Positions 6,721 through 12,705 of a stretch of 12,705 nucleotides of DNA are shown here, piece after piece. Below the pieces are notes generated by a model. It had not been told where the DNA came from, made no database searches, and worked only from the letters and a program-made list of their open reading frames with translations. Position 1 is the first letter of the stretch; every line of letters starts with the position of its first letter. Both the position numbers and the translations under genes were made by a program. Source of the DNA: Euryarchaeota archaeon UBA102 (GTDB lineage Archaea; Thermoplasmatota; Poseidoniia; MGIII; CG-Epi1); assembly GCA_002509225.1 (NCBI GenBank), contig DAHL01000018.1, forward strand, positions 22,796-35,500. The letters are read 5' to 3'.

Positions 6721-7661
6721 TGCGCGCTTTAGAAGTTACTGATTTGATCAAAGAGTTTCCCACAGGGTACGGCCTCCCTCCTAACAGAGTAATAGAAGAT
6801 ATATCATTTGAAATGGATATGGGGGATAGAATGGCAATAATAGGCCCAAATGGGTGCGGTAAAACCACATTACTCAAAACATTAGCTACAATTTATCTTC
6901 CCGATTCAGGTTCCATTAAACTTTTCAGTCAAGATATGATAAAAAATCGGTCACGCGCGCGTAAAACCTTCTCTTTCGTTTCTCCCTCTTTAAATTTTCA
7001 ATCTAAATTGACACTTTCACAAACTATATCTTATTTCGCTACAGTACTTCAAAAACCACCTGAAATAGTGATACCATTTTTGAAACGAACAAATCTTTAC
7101 AAAATGTGGGACTCTCGTATAGAATCTTTTTCTGAAGGTCAAAAGGCGATACTTCGTTTAGCACTCGGTTTTTTGAAACAACCAAAAATTCTTTTTTTAG
7201 ATGAAGTAGTCGCTAATTTAGACGTTTCTAGAAAAGAAAGCGTCATAAATATCATAGAAGAAATGGAAGCTTATCAAGATTTAACTCTAGTTATGGTTGA
7301 TCACGACCCCTACGTTGTAGATCGACTATGTAGTAAAATTTTAGTTTTGAAGGGTAATGGGACTGTCCATTCTCTCAGTAGTGTTTCCGATTTAATGAAT
7401 AAGTTACATTATAATTTTTCTGTAGATGTCACTTTAAAATCAGATATACCCGATTCTAAAGCCCTTTCTATTAGTAAAGCTATGAGGAAAAATAATCTAA
7501 AAATTCGTTACTTCGCCGAAGATGAAAAAAAACTAAAAACTATCATAAATAAATTGATTTCTTTAGGTCCAATCATCCAAGAATTTACAACTTCATCTGT
7601 TTCTATGAGGGACGTTTATTATTTATTATTCGAAGGCGGATTAGATGAGGGAGGTGTATAA
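6720..7661 (+). CDS. ABC transporter ATP-binding protein
   Basis: 313 residues; the motor of the adjacent permease. Walker A GPNGCGKTT is at 42-50 (Lys48), signature FSEGQ at 137-141, Walker B ILFLDE at 157-162 with catalytic Glu162, D-loop ANLD at 165-168, and switch His195. The Q-loop is unusual: aligned without gaps to the common IGYVPQ...LTV pattern, residues 84-99 put Pro89 where the conserved Gln should be. A C-terminal extension of ~90 residues (225-313) with an alpha/beta pattern follows the ATPase core, like the accessory domain of many ABC-2 exporter ATPases. ATG 6720 overlaps the permease stop (TGATG), with TTTGGAG 8 nt upstream. The stop at 7659-7661 directly abuts the next start codon. 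Confidence 0.93.
   Translation: MRALEVTDLIKEFPTGYGLPPNRVIEDISFEMDMGDRMAIIGPNGCGKTTLLKTLATIYLPDSGSIKLFSQDMIKNRSRARKTFSFVSPSLNFQSKLTLSQTISYFATVLQKPPEIVIPFLKRTNLYKMWDSRIESFSEGQKAILRLALGFLKQPKILFLDEVVANLDVSRKESVINIIEEMEAYQDLTLVMVDHDPYVVDRLCSKILVLKGNGTVHSLSSVSDLMNKLHYNFSVDVTLKSDIPDSKALSISKAMRKNNLKIRYFAEDEKKLKTIINKLISLGPIIQEFTTSSVSMRDVYYLLFEGGLDEGGV
7650..7656 (+). promoter_or_regulatory. Shine-Dalgarno deciding the TTG start of the propeller protein
   Basis: GGAGGTG, 5 nt before TTG 7662. A perfect match to the archaeal anti-SD, embedded in the last codons of the ATPase gene. Confidence 0.8.
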
Positions 7662-10088
7662 TTGCAGTGGCGTCTAAAAATTTTCGACGATAAATATAAA
7701 CCGGTCCGTATACAGGCAAAACAAAAAGTCAATGGGGAAATAATATCTTTAGATTGTGACAAGACAGGTCAAAAAATAGTTGCTTCTACCAATACACACA
7801 CCTATTTTTTCATAGATCGAAATCTAGTAGAAACAATCGAAAAAGAAGGTATCAAACAAGTTATCTTTTCTAGAGATGGTTCAAGAGTATTATTAATTTG
7901 TTTTAATGGAATTTATAGTTACGATGCATGGGGGAATGAACGTTGGGCACACAATACAGAAGAAGATATCCATTCTGCAGTTTTCTCTAAATCTGGTTCT
8001 TTTTTAGCTGTTTCTGAGGGTAAAAATTTATTATTCTTAGATAAAGAAGGGTCCATTATTTGGAGAGAACAATCAGATAATTTCATCGGCGGTGTAGTTT
8101 TTTCCGATTCTCAAAAAATTTTAGTAGGGATGGACAAAGGAATATCTTGTTTCGAACCCAGTGGTAAAAAATTGTGGGCAACTCATACGGGAAATTTAGT
8201 TTTAGGAATTGCAACTAGTGAAAAAAACACTATAGCAATATCTGGAAAAGAACTCATTTTTATTAATAATGATGGCGAACTTATTTGGAAAGCCAAAGTA
8301 GGCCCCTTCCGTTCACTTTCAATAGCACACGATGGTGGAATAATGGTTGCAACAGACACGTCTGTTCGTAGATTCACTCAAACAGGCAAAGAAGTTTGGA
8401 AAGTCGGTGGTGATGAATTCGTTGAAACTTGCAAATTTATGCACACTGGCGACTTTACTGCAATGGCTTTTGGTGGTGAAATTTTCAATTCTCACAACCT
8501 TCAAGCATTAGATGGAATGGGTAATGTAGTTTGGTCTTATAATGCTGGTCAAAATATCAAGGATTTAGCCATTCCTGAAAACGGCAGTGTAGTTGTAGCG
8601 GCACTTGAAAATAAAATATGGTGGTTTCAAAACACCGGCTATTTGAAAATGAGAGTAAATTTGGATTTAGCTAAATGTTCAAAACTCATTAAGAAAGTCT
8701 CTGCATATGAGCCGGATTTGAGATTGATTATAGATAAAGCCAATTCTTCAAATTTAGATGAATTATATAACGAAGCAGAAAATCTTTCAAAAGGTAACTA
8801 TGAGACTCTTAGGAATTCGTATGACATACTTTCAGAAATCCTGTTAAGATTAGAAATATTACATACACGTCACGTAGAATATTTAGATTCACTTCCAACG
8901 TTTCTTTCCAAATTAGGATTGGATTCAAATTTACCAGAAGTTTTGATCCCAACCCTTTACCCACTTTATTCTTTACATTATGATGTACAATCAGATATTA
9001 CTTTATCTTCATTATTAGATGATATTAAATTTAATATTAAACATCTTAAAAATCAGGAAAAAAAACTTTCAGAATCCGATACCGATTTAACGAAGGAAAA
9101 ACTATCGTTTTTAACTTCAGGTCTCAAATCTCTAAGAAAAGAACAACGTTTCGTTCGTAGCTTACTTGATAAAAAATCATCTGAAAAAGACACGGTCGAA
9201 GCTTCAATTAAGAAATTGATAACTGAATGGCTACAAACTGGCAAAATTACTATGGACACAACAACTCTTTCTGAACAAAGCAGACTCAATCATTCTGCTC
9301 AAGAAGATATTTTAGATGCAATAAGAGATAGAATGGATATGCATCTCGCTTTTGTAGATCAAAATTCAGATTTAGATGATTTAACACTACCATCTCTTCG
9401 TTTTGAAAGTAAATCTTCCAAAGTTATTCTAAATGGTTCGATAAAGAATAACACGGACGCCACAATAGATAAAATCAGAATTCTTCTTAGAACCAATGGC
9501 GATTCTCTCGTTTTATCCGAAAATCACTCTAATAGTTTAAAGATAGGACATCTAGATTCTTCTGAAACTTATACTTTTTCTTTTAATTTTCTTCCAATTA
9601 ATACAGAGACTACCGAAATCATTCTCGTAGCTGAATATGAGACTGATAAGGGCCAAATGGTGATTTCTAGACTTGGTAAAATATCTTCATCAGTAAAAGA
9701 TTGTTTTGTAGTTGCTTTGGATTTAGACGGCACGGCCCATTCAGAAAAAAGAGCAGAATATAGAAAAAACCATTTTCAATTTACACTCAAAGTAGAAAAT
9801 CTCTCTTATTCTAAACTTTTAGATTTTAATAAAACGCATTTTCGCAGTTTTTCTCTATCCGATTTACATTCGGATGATCAAAAATCAATCTCCTATTATT
9901 CTGCTAAATCAATTTTATCTGATTCTGATTATTTCTTAATGTCTATATTACAAAAAATCTCACCAAACAGGTGTGAAATTGAGTGCATTTGTTATTCTAA
10001 TGACACAATAGGTGCTGAACATATTATCAAAGAACTCACTGCTGCATTCAGCGATACAATTCTACATCTCGGCGGTAAATTAGTTTAA
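7662..10088 (+). CDS. Propeller / helical / beta-sandwich protein linked to the ABC exporter
   Basis: 808 residues; no signal peptide or membrane helix, so probably cytosolic. Residues ~25-330 form WD40/PQQ-like repeats of ~37-45 residues, marked by G-xx-(x)-W motifs at W95, W134, W172, W209, W246 and W291, plus a W-less repeat near 52-60. Seven blades is the most natural count. Residues ~335-570 are predicted helical and charged, with a coiled-coil-like stretch around 455-520. Residues ~578-680 look like an Ig/CARDB-type beta sandwich. Residues ~685-808 are alpha/beta mixed and not recognised. TTG 7662 is fixed by a perfect GGAGGTG 5 nt upstream, and it directly follows the ATPase stop, implying coupled translation and shared function. 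The Ig-plus-alpha/beta tail recalls vesicle-adaptor appendage domains, but that is speculation. The function is unknown; scaffold or sensor of the exporter is the best guess. Confidence 0.85.
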   Translation: MQWRLKIFDDKYKPVRIQAKQKVNGEIISLDCDKTGQKIVASTNTHTYFFIDRNLVETIEKEGIKQVIFSRDGSRVLLICFNGIYSYDAWGNERWAHNTEEDIHSAVFSKSGSFLAVSEGKNLLFLDKEGSIIWREQSDNFIGGVVFSDSQKILVGMDKGISCFEPSGKKLWATHTGNLVLGIATSEKNTIAISGKELIFINNDGELIWKAKVGPFRSLSIAHDGGIMVATDTSVRRFTQTGKEVWKVGGDEFVETCKFMHTGDFTAMAFGGEIFNSHNLQALDGMGNVVWSYNAGQNIKDLAIPENGSVVVAALENKIWWFQNTGYLKMRVNLDLAKCSKLIKKVSAYEPDLRLIIDKANSSNLDELYNEAENLSKGNYETLRNSYDILSEILLRLEILHTRHVEYLDSLPTFLSKLGLDSNLPEVLIPTLYPLYSLHYDVQSDITLSSLLDDIKFNIKHLKNQEKKLSESDTDLTKEKLSFLTSGLKSLRKEQRFVRSLLDKKSSEKDTVEASIKKLITEWLQTGKITMDTTTLSEQSRLNHSAQEDILDAIRDRMDMHLAFVDQNSDLDDLTLPSLRFESKSSKVILNGSIKNNTDATIDKIRILLRTNGDSLVLSENHSNSLKIGHLDSSETYTFSFNFLPINTETTEIILVAEYETDKGQMVISRLGKISSSVKDCFVVALDLDGTAHSEKRAEYRKNHFQFTLKVENLSYSKLLDFNKTHFRSFSLSDLHSDDQKSISYYSAKSILSDSDYFLMSILQKISPNRCEIECICYSNDTIGAEHIIKELTAAFSDTILHLGGKLV

Positions 10089-10381
10089 TATTCTCTCCAC
10101 TTGTGTTTACACTCTAAACATTGATATATTCTCGTTTCAGGCTCATCAGAAGCGCGTGTTTGTCTTATTATCCAAGAAGCTTTGTTATGCCCACATTTTC
10201 CACACTCTATTACAGTAGTTGGTAAGGTGCCACTAATATCATCAACCACTTCTCTTTCTTTATTACTTGCAGTAGTACTCGTAATAACTGCGCCACCTTT
10301 ATCTTCTTTATATCCGCATTTTTTACATACCGATACATCACCTTCTGGGTACAATATCGTTTTACACTTGGGGCAGAACAT
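10085..10381 (-). CDS. tfs: Transcription factor S (TFS, TFIIS-like RNA cleavage factor)
   Basis: 98 residues with two zinc ribbons. The N-terminal one uses C3/C6 and C19/C22 (FCPKCK, CKKCGY). The C-terminal one uses C60/C63 and C88/C91 and carries the acidic hairpin QTRASDEPET with D79-E80. These two acids enter the polymerase secondary channel and stimulate cleavage of backtracked RNA, so the protein should be catalytically competent, unlike inhibitory TFS paralogues. RASDE replaces the common RSADE order. Start: ATG 10381 gives the family's usual M-x-FCPKC-like beginning and overlaps the ferredoxin TGA (TGATG); TTG 10384 in the same frame is less likely. Cotranscribed with ferredoxin. Its stop overlaps the stop of the convergent propeller gene by 4 bases. 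Confidence 0.94.
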   Translation of the reverse strand: MFCPKCKTILYPEGDVSVCKKCGYKEDKGGAVITSTTASNKEREVVDDISGTLPTTVIECGKCGHNKASWIIRQTRASDEPETRIYQCLECKHKWREY

Positions 10382-10725
10382 CAATCTTCAGTAATCAAAA
10401 CCGTTTGAACTGGGCATACAGATTCACAAGCTCTACAAATTATACACTCCGGCTCTCTTAGCATCAATGGTTTTTGTTTCGATGCTGTGCTATTGGGGGT
10501 ATCAAACCATTCGAAAACTTCAACAGGACAAGCATCTATACAGGCCCCATCTCCTATACATTCATCCATATCAACACCTACAACCGTCCCCCATATTCCT
10601 AATTTATCTGAATCGGTTCCTTCGTAGGGGCGCTCATCATTCGCCCATACATCTATTTCACAATCTTCACCAGGTATAGTCGCAACTTTATTCCAAGTAC
10701 TTTGGTAATCTTCATCAATGGCCAT
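10381..10725 (-). CDS. 7Fe dicluster ferredoxin, [3Fe-4S][4Fe-4S], zinc site absent
   Basis: 114-residue soluble electron carrier. Cluster I motif is C56-IGD-GA-C62-IDA-C66-P, with Asp59 in place of the second Cys, the signature of a [3Fe-4S] site. Cluster II is C94-II-C97-RA-C100-ESV-C104-P, a complete [4Fe-4S] site. The insert between them (EWFDTP...KPL, ~70-90) and the long N-terminal extension (1-50) match the Thermoplasma/Sulfolobus zinc-containing ferredoxin type, which serves 2-oxoacid:ferredoxin oxidoreductases. The zinc ligands of that type include several N-terminal histidines, but this protein contains no histidine at all, so the zinc centre must be lost or rebuilt; Cys22 is an extra cysteine in the extension. 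ATG 10725 lies ~27 nt after a box A, so the mRNA should be leaderless. The stop overlaps the tfs start. Confidence 0.94.
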   Translation of the reverse strand: MAIDEDYQSTWNKVATIPGEDCEIDVWANDERPYEGTDSDKLGIWGTVVGVDMDECIGDGACIDACPVEVFEWFDTPNSTASKQKPLMLREPECIICRACESVCPVQTVLITED

Positions 10726-10734
10726 AGTTCAGAA

Positions 10735-10744
10735 CCATGCATGG
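10735..10744. promoter_or_regulatory. Palindrome in the ferredoxin core promoter
   Basis: CCATGCATGG, a perfect 10-bp palindrome lying between the ferredoxin box A and its start codon, a place where archaeal repressors often bind. Palindromes of this length arise by chance about once per kilobase, so only the position makes it notable. Confidence 0.25.
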
Positions 10745-10747
10745 GGT

Positions 10748-10756
10748 TTTTTAAAT
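10748..10756 (-). promoter_or_regulatory. TATA box of ferredoxin-tfs operon (leaderless)
   Basis: The minus strand reads ATTTAAAAA, centred ~27 nt before the ferredoxin ATG, so initiation should fall at or next to the A of ATG 10725. No Shine-Dalgarno sequence stands before that ATG, which fits a leaderless transcript. Confidence 0.6.
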
Positions 10757-10758
10757 CT

Positions 10759-10781
10759 AATGATTCACATTTCAAATCATT
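10759..10781. promoter_or_regulatory. Dyad between two divergent promoters, candidate operator
   Basis: AATGATT (10759-10765) and AATCATT (10775-10781) form a perfect 7-bp inverted repeat with a 9-nt spacer. The 23-bp dyad lies between the box A elements of ferredoxin (10748-10756) and aEF-1beta (10796-10805), its centre almost midway, spaced about 1.5 helical turns between half-site centres. A dimeric regulator bound here could act on both genes. Confidence 0.4.
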
Positions 10782-10795
10782 CTCTTACTAAGCAA

Positions 10796-10805
10796 TTTTA
10801 TATTA
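10796..10805 (+). promoter_or_regulatory. TATA box of aEF-1beta (leaderless or nearly so)
   Basis: TTTTATATTA centred ~28 nt before ATG 10829. Initiation should fall within a few bases of the start codon. There is no clear Shine-Dalgarno sequence upstream of the ATG. Confidence 0.6.
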
Positions 10806-10828
10806 ACTACATTTTACAGTGGATTATT

Positions 10829-11095
10829 ATGGGCGAAGTAGCTATCAAATATCGTTTAATGCCTGAGTCTCCAGAAGTAGACACAGACGCAATTATATCT
10901 AAAATTCCATCCTTATTACCGGATGATGTCAAACTAGGTGCTAGCGAAATTAAACCATTCGCATTCGGGTTACAGGCAGTATTCATATTAGTAAGGGGGC
11001 CAGATCGAGGAGGCCTTCCTGACGAACTAGAGGGAGCTTTAGGAAATATAGACGGTATACAATCTGTCGAACTTGAAGAAATGTCTTTGATTTAA
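10829..11095 (+). CDS. ef1b: Translation elongation factor 1-beta (aEF-1beta)
   Basis: 88 residues, the usual archaeal length. The guanine-nucleotide exchange factor that reloads EF-1A with GTP, corresponding to the C-terminal catalytic domain of eukaryotic eEF1B-alpha, with a ferredoxin-like alpha/beta fold. Family features seen are the opening GEVAIKYRLMPES, the IKPFAFGLQAVFILV strand region around residues 41-55, and the C-terminal IDGIQSVELEEMSLI. ATG 10829 gives the normal N-terminus; the frame is open further upstream to an ATG at 10718, but that would add residues unlike the family and cover the divergent promoter. A box A ~28 nt upstream implies a leaderless mRNA. Divergent from ferredoxin and 51 bp ahead of the flavoprotein. 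Confidence 0.95.
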   Translation: MGEVAIKYRLMPESPEVDTDAIISKIPSLLPDDVKLGASEIKPFAFGLQAVFILVRGPDRGGLPDELEGALGNIDGIQSVELEEMSLI

Positions 11096-11137
11096 TTATT
11101 TACAACTAACATACAACTTTTTATTGATTAAATTACT

Positions 11138-11143
11138 GGAGGT
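11138..11143 (+). promoter_or_regulatory. Shine-Dalgarno of the geranylgeranyl reductase-like gene
   Basis: GGAGGT, 3 nt before ATG 11147: a strong match at a short spacing. It contrasts with the leaderless upstream neighbour and suggests this gene is either internal to a transcript or has its own leader (weak AT-rich candidates lie at 11091-11100 and 11118-11132). Confidence 0.7.
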
Positions 11144-11146
11144 ATT

Positions 11147-12328
11147 ATGGACTACGATTTAATTGTCGTTGGCGCAGGACCTGGAGGTAGCACGGCCGCG
11201 CGTTATGCGGCTGAAAACGGCGCGCGCGTTCTTTTATTAGAAAAAAGAGACAAGATAGGTTATCCAGTCAGATGTGGAGAGGGCATTGCACCAAAATGGC
11301 TGGAATTTTCAAATATACCGATAGATGATTATTGGATTTCTAAAAAAGTAAAAGGCGCAAAAATTTATTCTCCAAACGGATCATGCTTAGTTGTTGAAGA
11401 TGATAATTTGGGAACTGAAGTTGGTTTGGTTATAGACAGGGTAAAATTCGATCAAACCGTTGCCGATTTGGCAGTTAAAGCTGGTGCAGAATGTCGCGTT
11501 GGTGTATTTGTAAAATCATTAATTATAGAAAATAACACGGTCAAAGGAGTAGAAGTAACTAGTAACGGCATTGAAGAAAAAATAAGTTGTAATTTAGTTA
11601 TAGGTGCAGACGGTTTCGAATCTCAAGTAGGACGTTGGGCTGGTTTGAATACCTTAACTAAACCTTCGGATTCTTGCGGAGCTCTACAATATTATCTAAC
11701 TAATTTGAATATAAATCCAAATTATTGTGAATTTTATCTTTCAAAAGGTTCGAAGGGGGCATATATCTGGAGCTTTCCAAAATCTAAAACAGAATCCAAT
11801 GTGGGTATTGGTTGTTTAATGAGTAGAGTTCACAGTCCGGGCGAAATAAAGGATTTACTCGATGATTTTATTTCTAATCATCCAGATTTTAGTAAAGGCA
11901 CAAGCATTAATGAAATGGGCGGAGGTGTCAGTCTTTCTCCTCCATTAGATAAAACAATCCGTCAAGGCATCATGCTTGTTGGTGATGCGGCTAGACATAT
12001 AGATTCTATCACAGGTGGTGGAATAGCCAATGCCTGTATCGCTGGTATGGTCGCAGGAAAAGTAGCTGCAGATTCTATTAAATCAAAAGATTATTCAGAA
12101 GAATTTTTAGAGACATATGAAAAAGGTTGGAGAGAACTAATGGAGGATAGATTGTATCATTCTTATGTTGCCAAAACAAAACTTTCACAAGTTTCTCCAG
12201 AAATGATAGACACTGTCGTAGCTACCATGAATAGAGTGGGTGTAGCAGAACCAACCGTACAATCAATTCTTTCCGTTTTAGATGAGTATCACCCAGATAT
12301 CTTAAAAGAAGTCGGTGAAATGATTTGA
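11147..12328 (+). CDS. Geranylgeranyl reductase family FAD-dependent oxidoreductase
   Basis: 393 residues, the normal length for the family, which in archaea hydrogenates the geranylgeranyl chains of membrane lipids (digeranylgeranylglycerophospholipid reductase). The FAD-binding Rossmann start is DLIVVGAGPGGSTAARYAAE (4-23; GAGPGG 9-14). Then come the family's YPVRCGEGI with Cys43 (39-47), GADG (153-156), YIWSFP (206-211, the Y-x-W-x-F-P lipid-pocket motif, with Lys203 at the usual leading Pro), and the second FAD motif GDAARHIDSITGGGI (279-293), where Arg and Ser replace the usual Gly and Pro. ATG 11147 is fixed by GGAGGT. Its stop overlaps the TTG start of the next gene. Ferredoxins donate electrons to some members; whether the nearby 7Fe ferredoxin does so is inference. 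A paralogue acting on other isoprenoids (quinones, chlorin-like compounds) is possible. Confidence 0.9.
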   Translation: MDYDLIVVGAGPGGSTAARYAAENGARVLLLEKRDKIGYPVRCGEGIAPKWLEFSNIPIDDYWISKKVKGAKIYSPNGSCLVVEDDNLGTEVGLVIDRVKFDQTVADLAVKAGAECRVGVFVKSLIIENNTVKGVEVTSNGIEEKISCNLVIGADGFESQVGRWAGLNTLTKPSDSCGALQYYLTNLNINPNYCEFYLSKGSKGAYIWSFPKSKTESNVGIGCLMSRVHSPGEIKDLLDDFISNHPDFSKGTSINEMGGGVSLSPPLDKTIRQGIMLVGDAARHIDSITGGGIANACIAGMVAGKVAADSIKSKDYSEEFLETYEKGWRELMEDRLYHSYVAKTKLSQVSPEMIDTVVATMNRVGVAEPTVQSILSVLDEYHPDILKEVGEMI

Positions 12329-12705
12329 AAGTTCTCATAGTAGGTGATAGACCAATTTTAGAAGATGTTTCAAGATTAGCGGAGGGTAATTTTGTTATTG
12401 CTGCAGACGGCGGCGCTAATAGATTACTAAGTCACGGTATAAGGCCAGATTTAGTTATAGGTGATATGGATTCTATATCTTCCAGTTCAAAGAGAGAACT
12501 CGAAGATGTACTTTTGGAAGACAAGAATATCAATTCTACAGATTTAGAAAAAGCATTCGACTACGCTAAAAATCAAAACGCTTCACAAACAACTATCATA
12601 GGTTGGGCAGGCGGTCGAGTAGATCATACATTAGCTGCATTTGGTCTTGTATTCAAGGGTGCAATTTTAATTGATGAAGTATTTCATGTAGAAGAAATAA
12701 AAGAG
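12325..12705 (+). CDS. Thiamine pyrophosphokinase, N-terminal part (3' end outside window)
   Basis: 127 codons are visible, running off the window. The enzyme transfers pyrophosphate from ATP to thiamine. Motifs seen: AADGGANRLLSHGIRPD (26-42), the acidic IGDMDSI (45-51), an EDKNINSTDLEKAF block (65-78, the K-x-x-x-x-TD metal/ATP region), and GGRVDHTLA (96-104). This DGGAN/GDMDS/TDLEKA/GGRxDH set is typical of thiamine pyrophosphokinase (COG1564) rather than the related archaeal pterin enzyme MptE. The start is TTG 12325, overlapping the preceding stop by 4 bases, with GGTG 7 nt upstream; the protein then begins KVLIVGD, a suitable first strand. An ATG at 12320 is in the flavoprotein frame, not this one. 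Coupled translation with the upstream gene is likely, though the two pathways are unrelated. Confidence 0.88.
   Translation, partial: MKVLIVGDRPILEDVSRLAEGNFVIAADGGANRLLSHGIRPDLVIGDMDSISSSSKRELEDVLLEDKNINSTDLEKAFDYAKNQNASQTTIIGWAGGRVDHTLAAFGLVFKGAILIDEVFHVEEIKE

Noticed and set aside
6953..6962. ACGCGCGCGT palindrome in an AT-rich gene.
   Set aside because: It is explained by Arg-Ala-Arg codons in the ATPase; similar GCGCGC runs occur in the flavoprotein gene. No regulatory position.
10718..10828. An N-terminal extension of aEF-1beta from ATG 10718.
   Set aside because: The added residues are unlike the family, and the region holds two divergent promoters; ATG 10829 gives the standard 88-residue protein.
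1..12705. CRISPR arrays, insertion sequences, tandem repeats or phage genes.
   Set aside because: No regularly spaced repeats, transposase motifs, terminal inverted repeats or integrase-like genes were seen.

Overview
The window looks like the chromosome of a low-GC euryarchaeon. The archaeal evidence is strong: a str operon with archaeal-type EF-2 and EF-1A, a TFIIS-like factor (TFS), an 88-residue aEF-1beta, a geranylgeranyl-reductase-type flavoprotein, TATA/box-A promoters and a tRNA with an encoded CCA end. A lineage near the Thermoplasmata (for example uncultured marine groups) fits the AT-rich composition and the 7Fe ferredoxin, but this is an inference and was not tested by phylogeny.

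Layout. The left edge (2-544, +) is the 3' end of a DUF2070-type membrane protein. It converges on the str operon (minus strand, 5553 down to 560): uS12, uS7, EF-2, EF-1A, uS10. The operon has a TATA promoter ahead of uS12 and a second one ahead of EF-1A. A tRNA-Thr(CGT) lies divergently upstream of uS12. A plus-strand operon follows (5830-10088): an ABC-2 permease, an ABC ATPase, and an 808-residue cytosolic protein built of a WD40/PQQ-like propeller, a helical middle and a two-part C-terminal region. It converges, with a 4-base overlap, on a minus-strand pair, ferredoxin then TFS. A compact divergent promoter separates ferredoxin from aEF-1beta (+). A geranylgeranyl-reductase family flavoprotein and the start of a thiamine pyrophosphokinase close the window.

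Start codons are the main surprise. Both uS12 and the ABC permease have no ATG, GTG or TTG where the protein family requires the start. Each instead has a CTG exactly 5 nt after an AAGGTG Shine-Dalgarno element. Calling only the usual start codons shortens uS12 by 10 residues and the permease by 111. uS12, a decoding-fidelity protein, also carries Ser in place of the near-universal Pro of its PGVRY loop.

The least familiar unit is the permease/ATPase/propeller operon. Its genes abut or overlap, so the products are probably made together as one machine. It may be an ABC-2 exporter with a dedicated cytosolic scaffold whose C-terminus is, speculatively, like an Ig-plus-platform appendage. No stretch over 300 bases lacks a gene; the largest gene-poor interval (5554-5829) holds the tRNA and three promoter or dyad elements.
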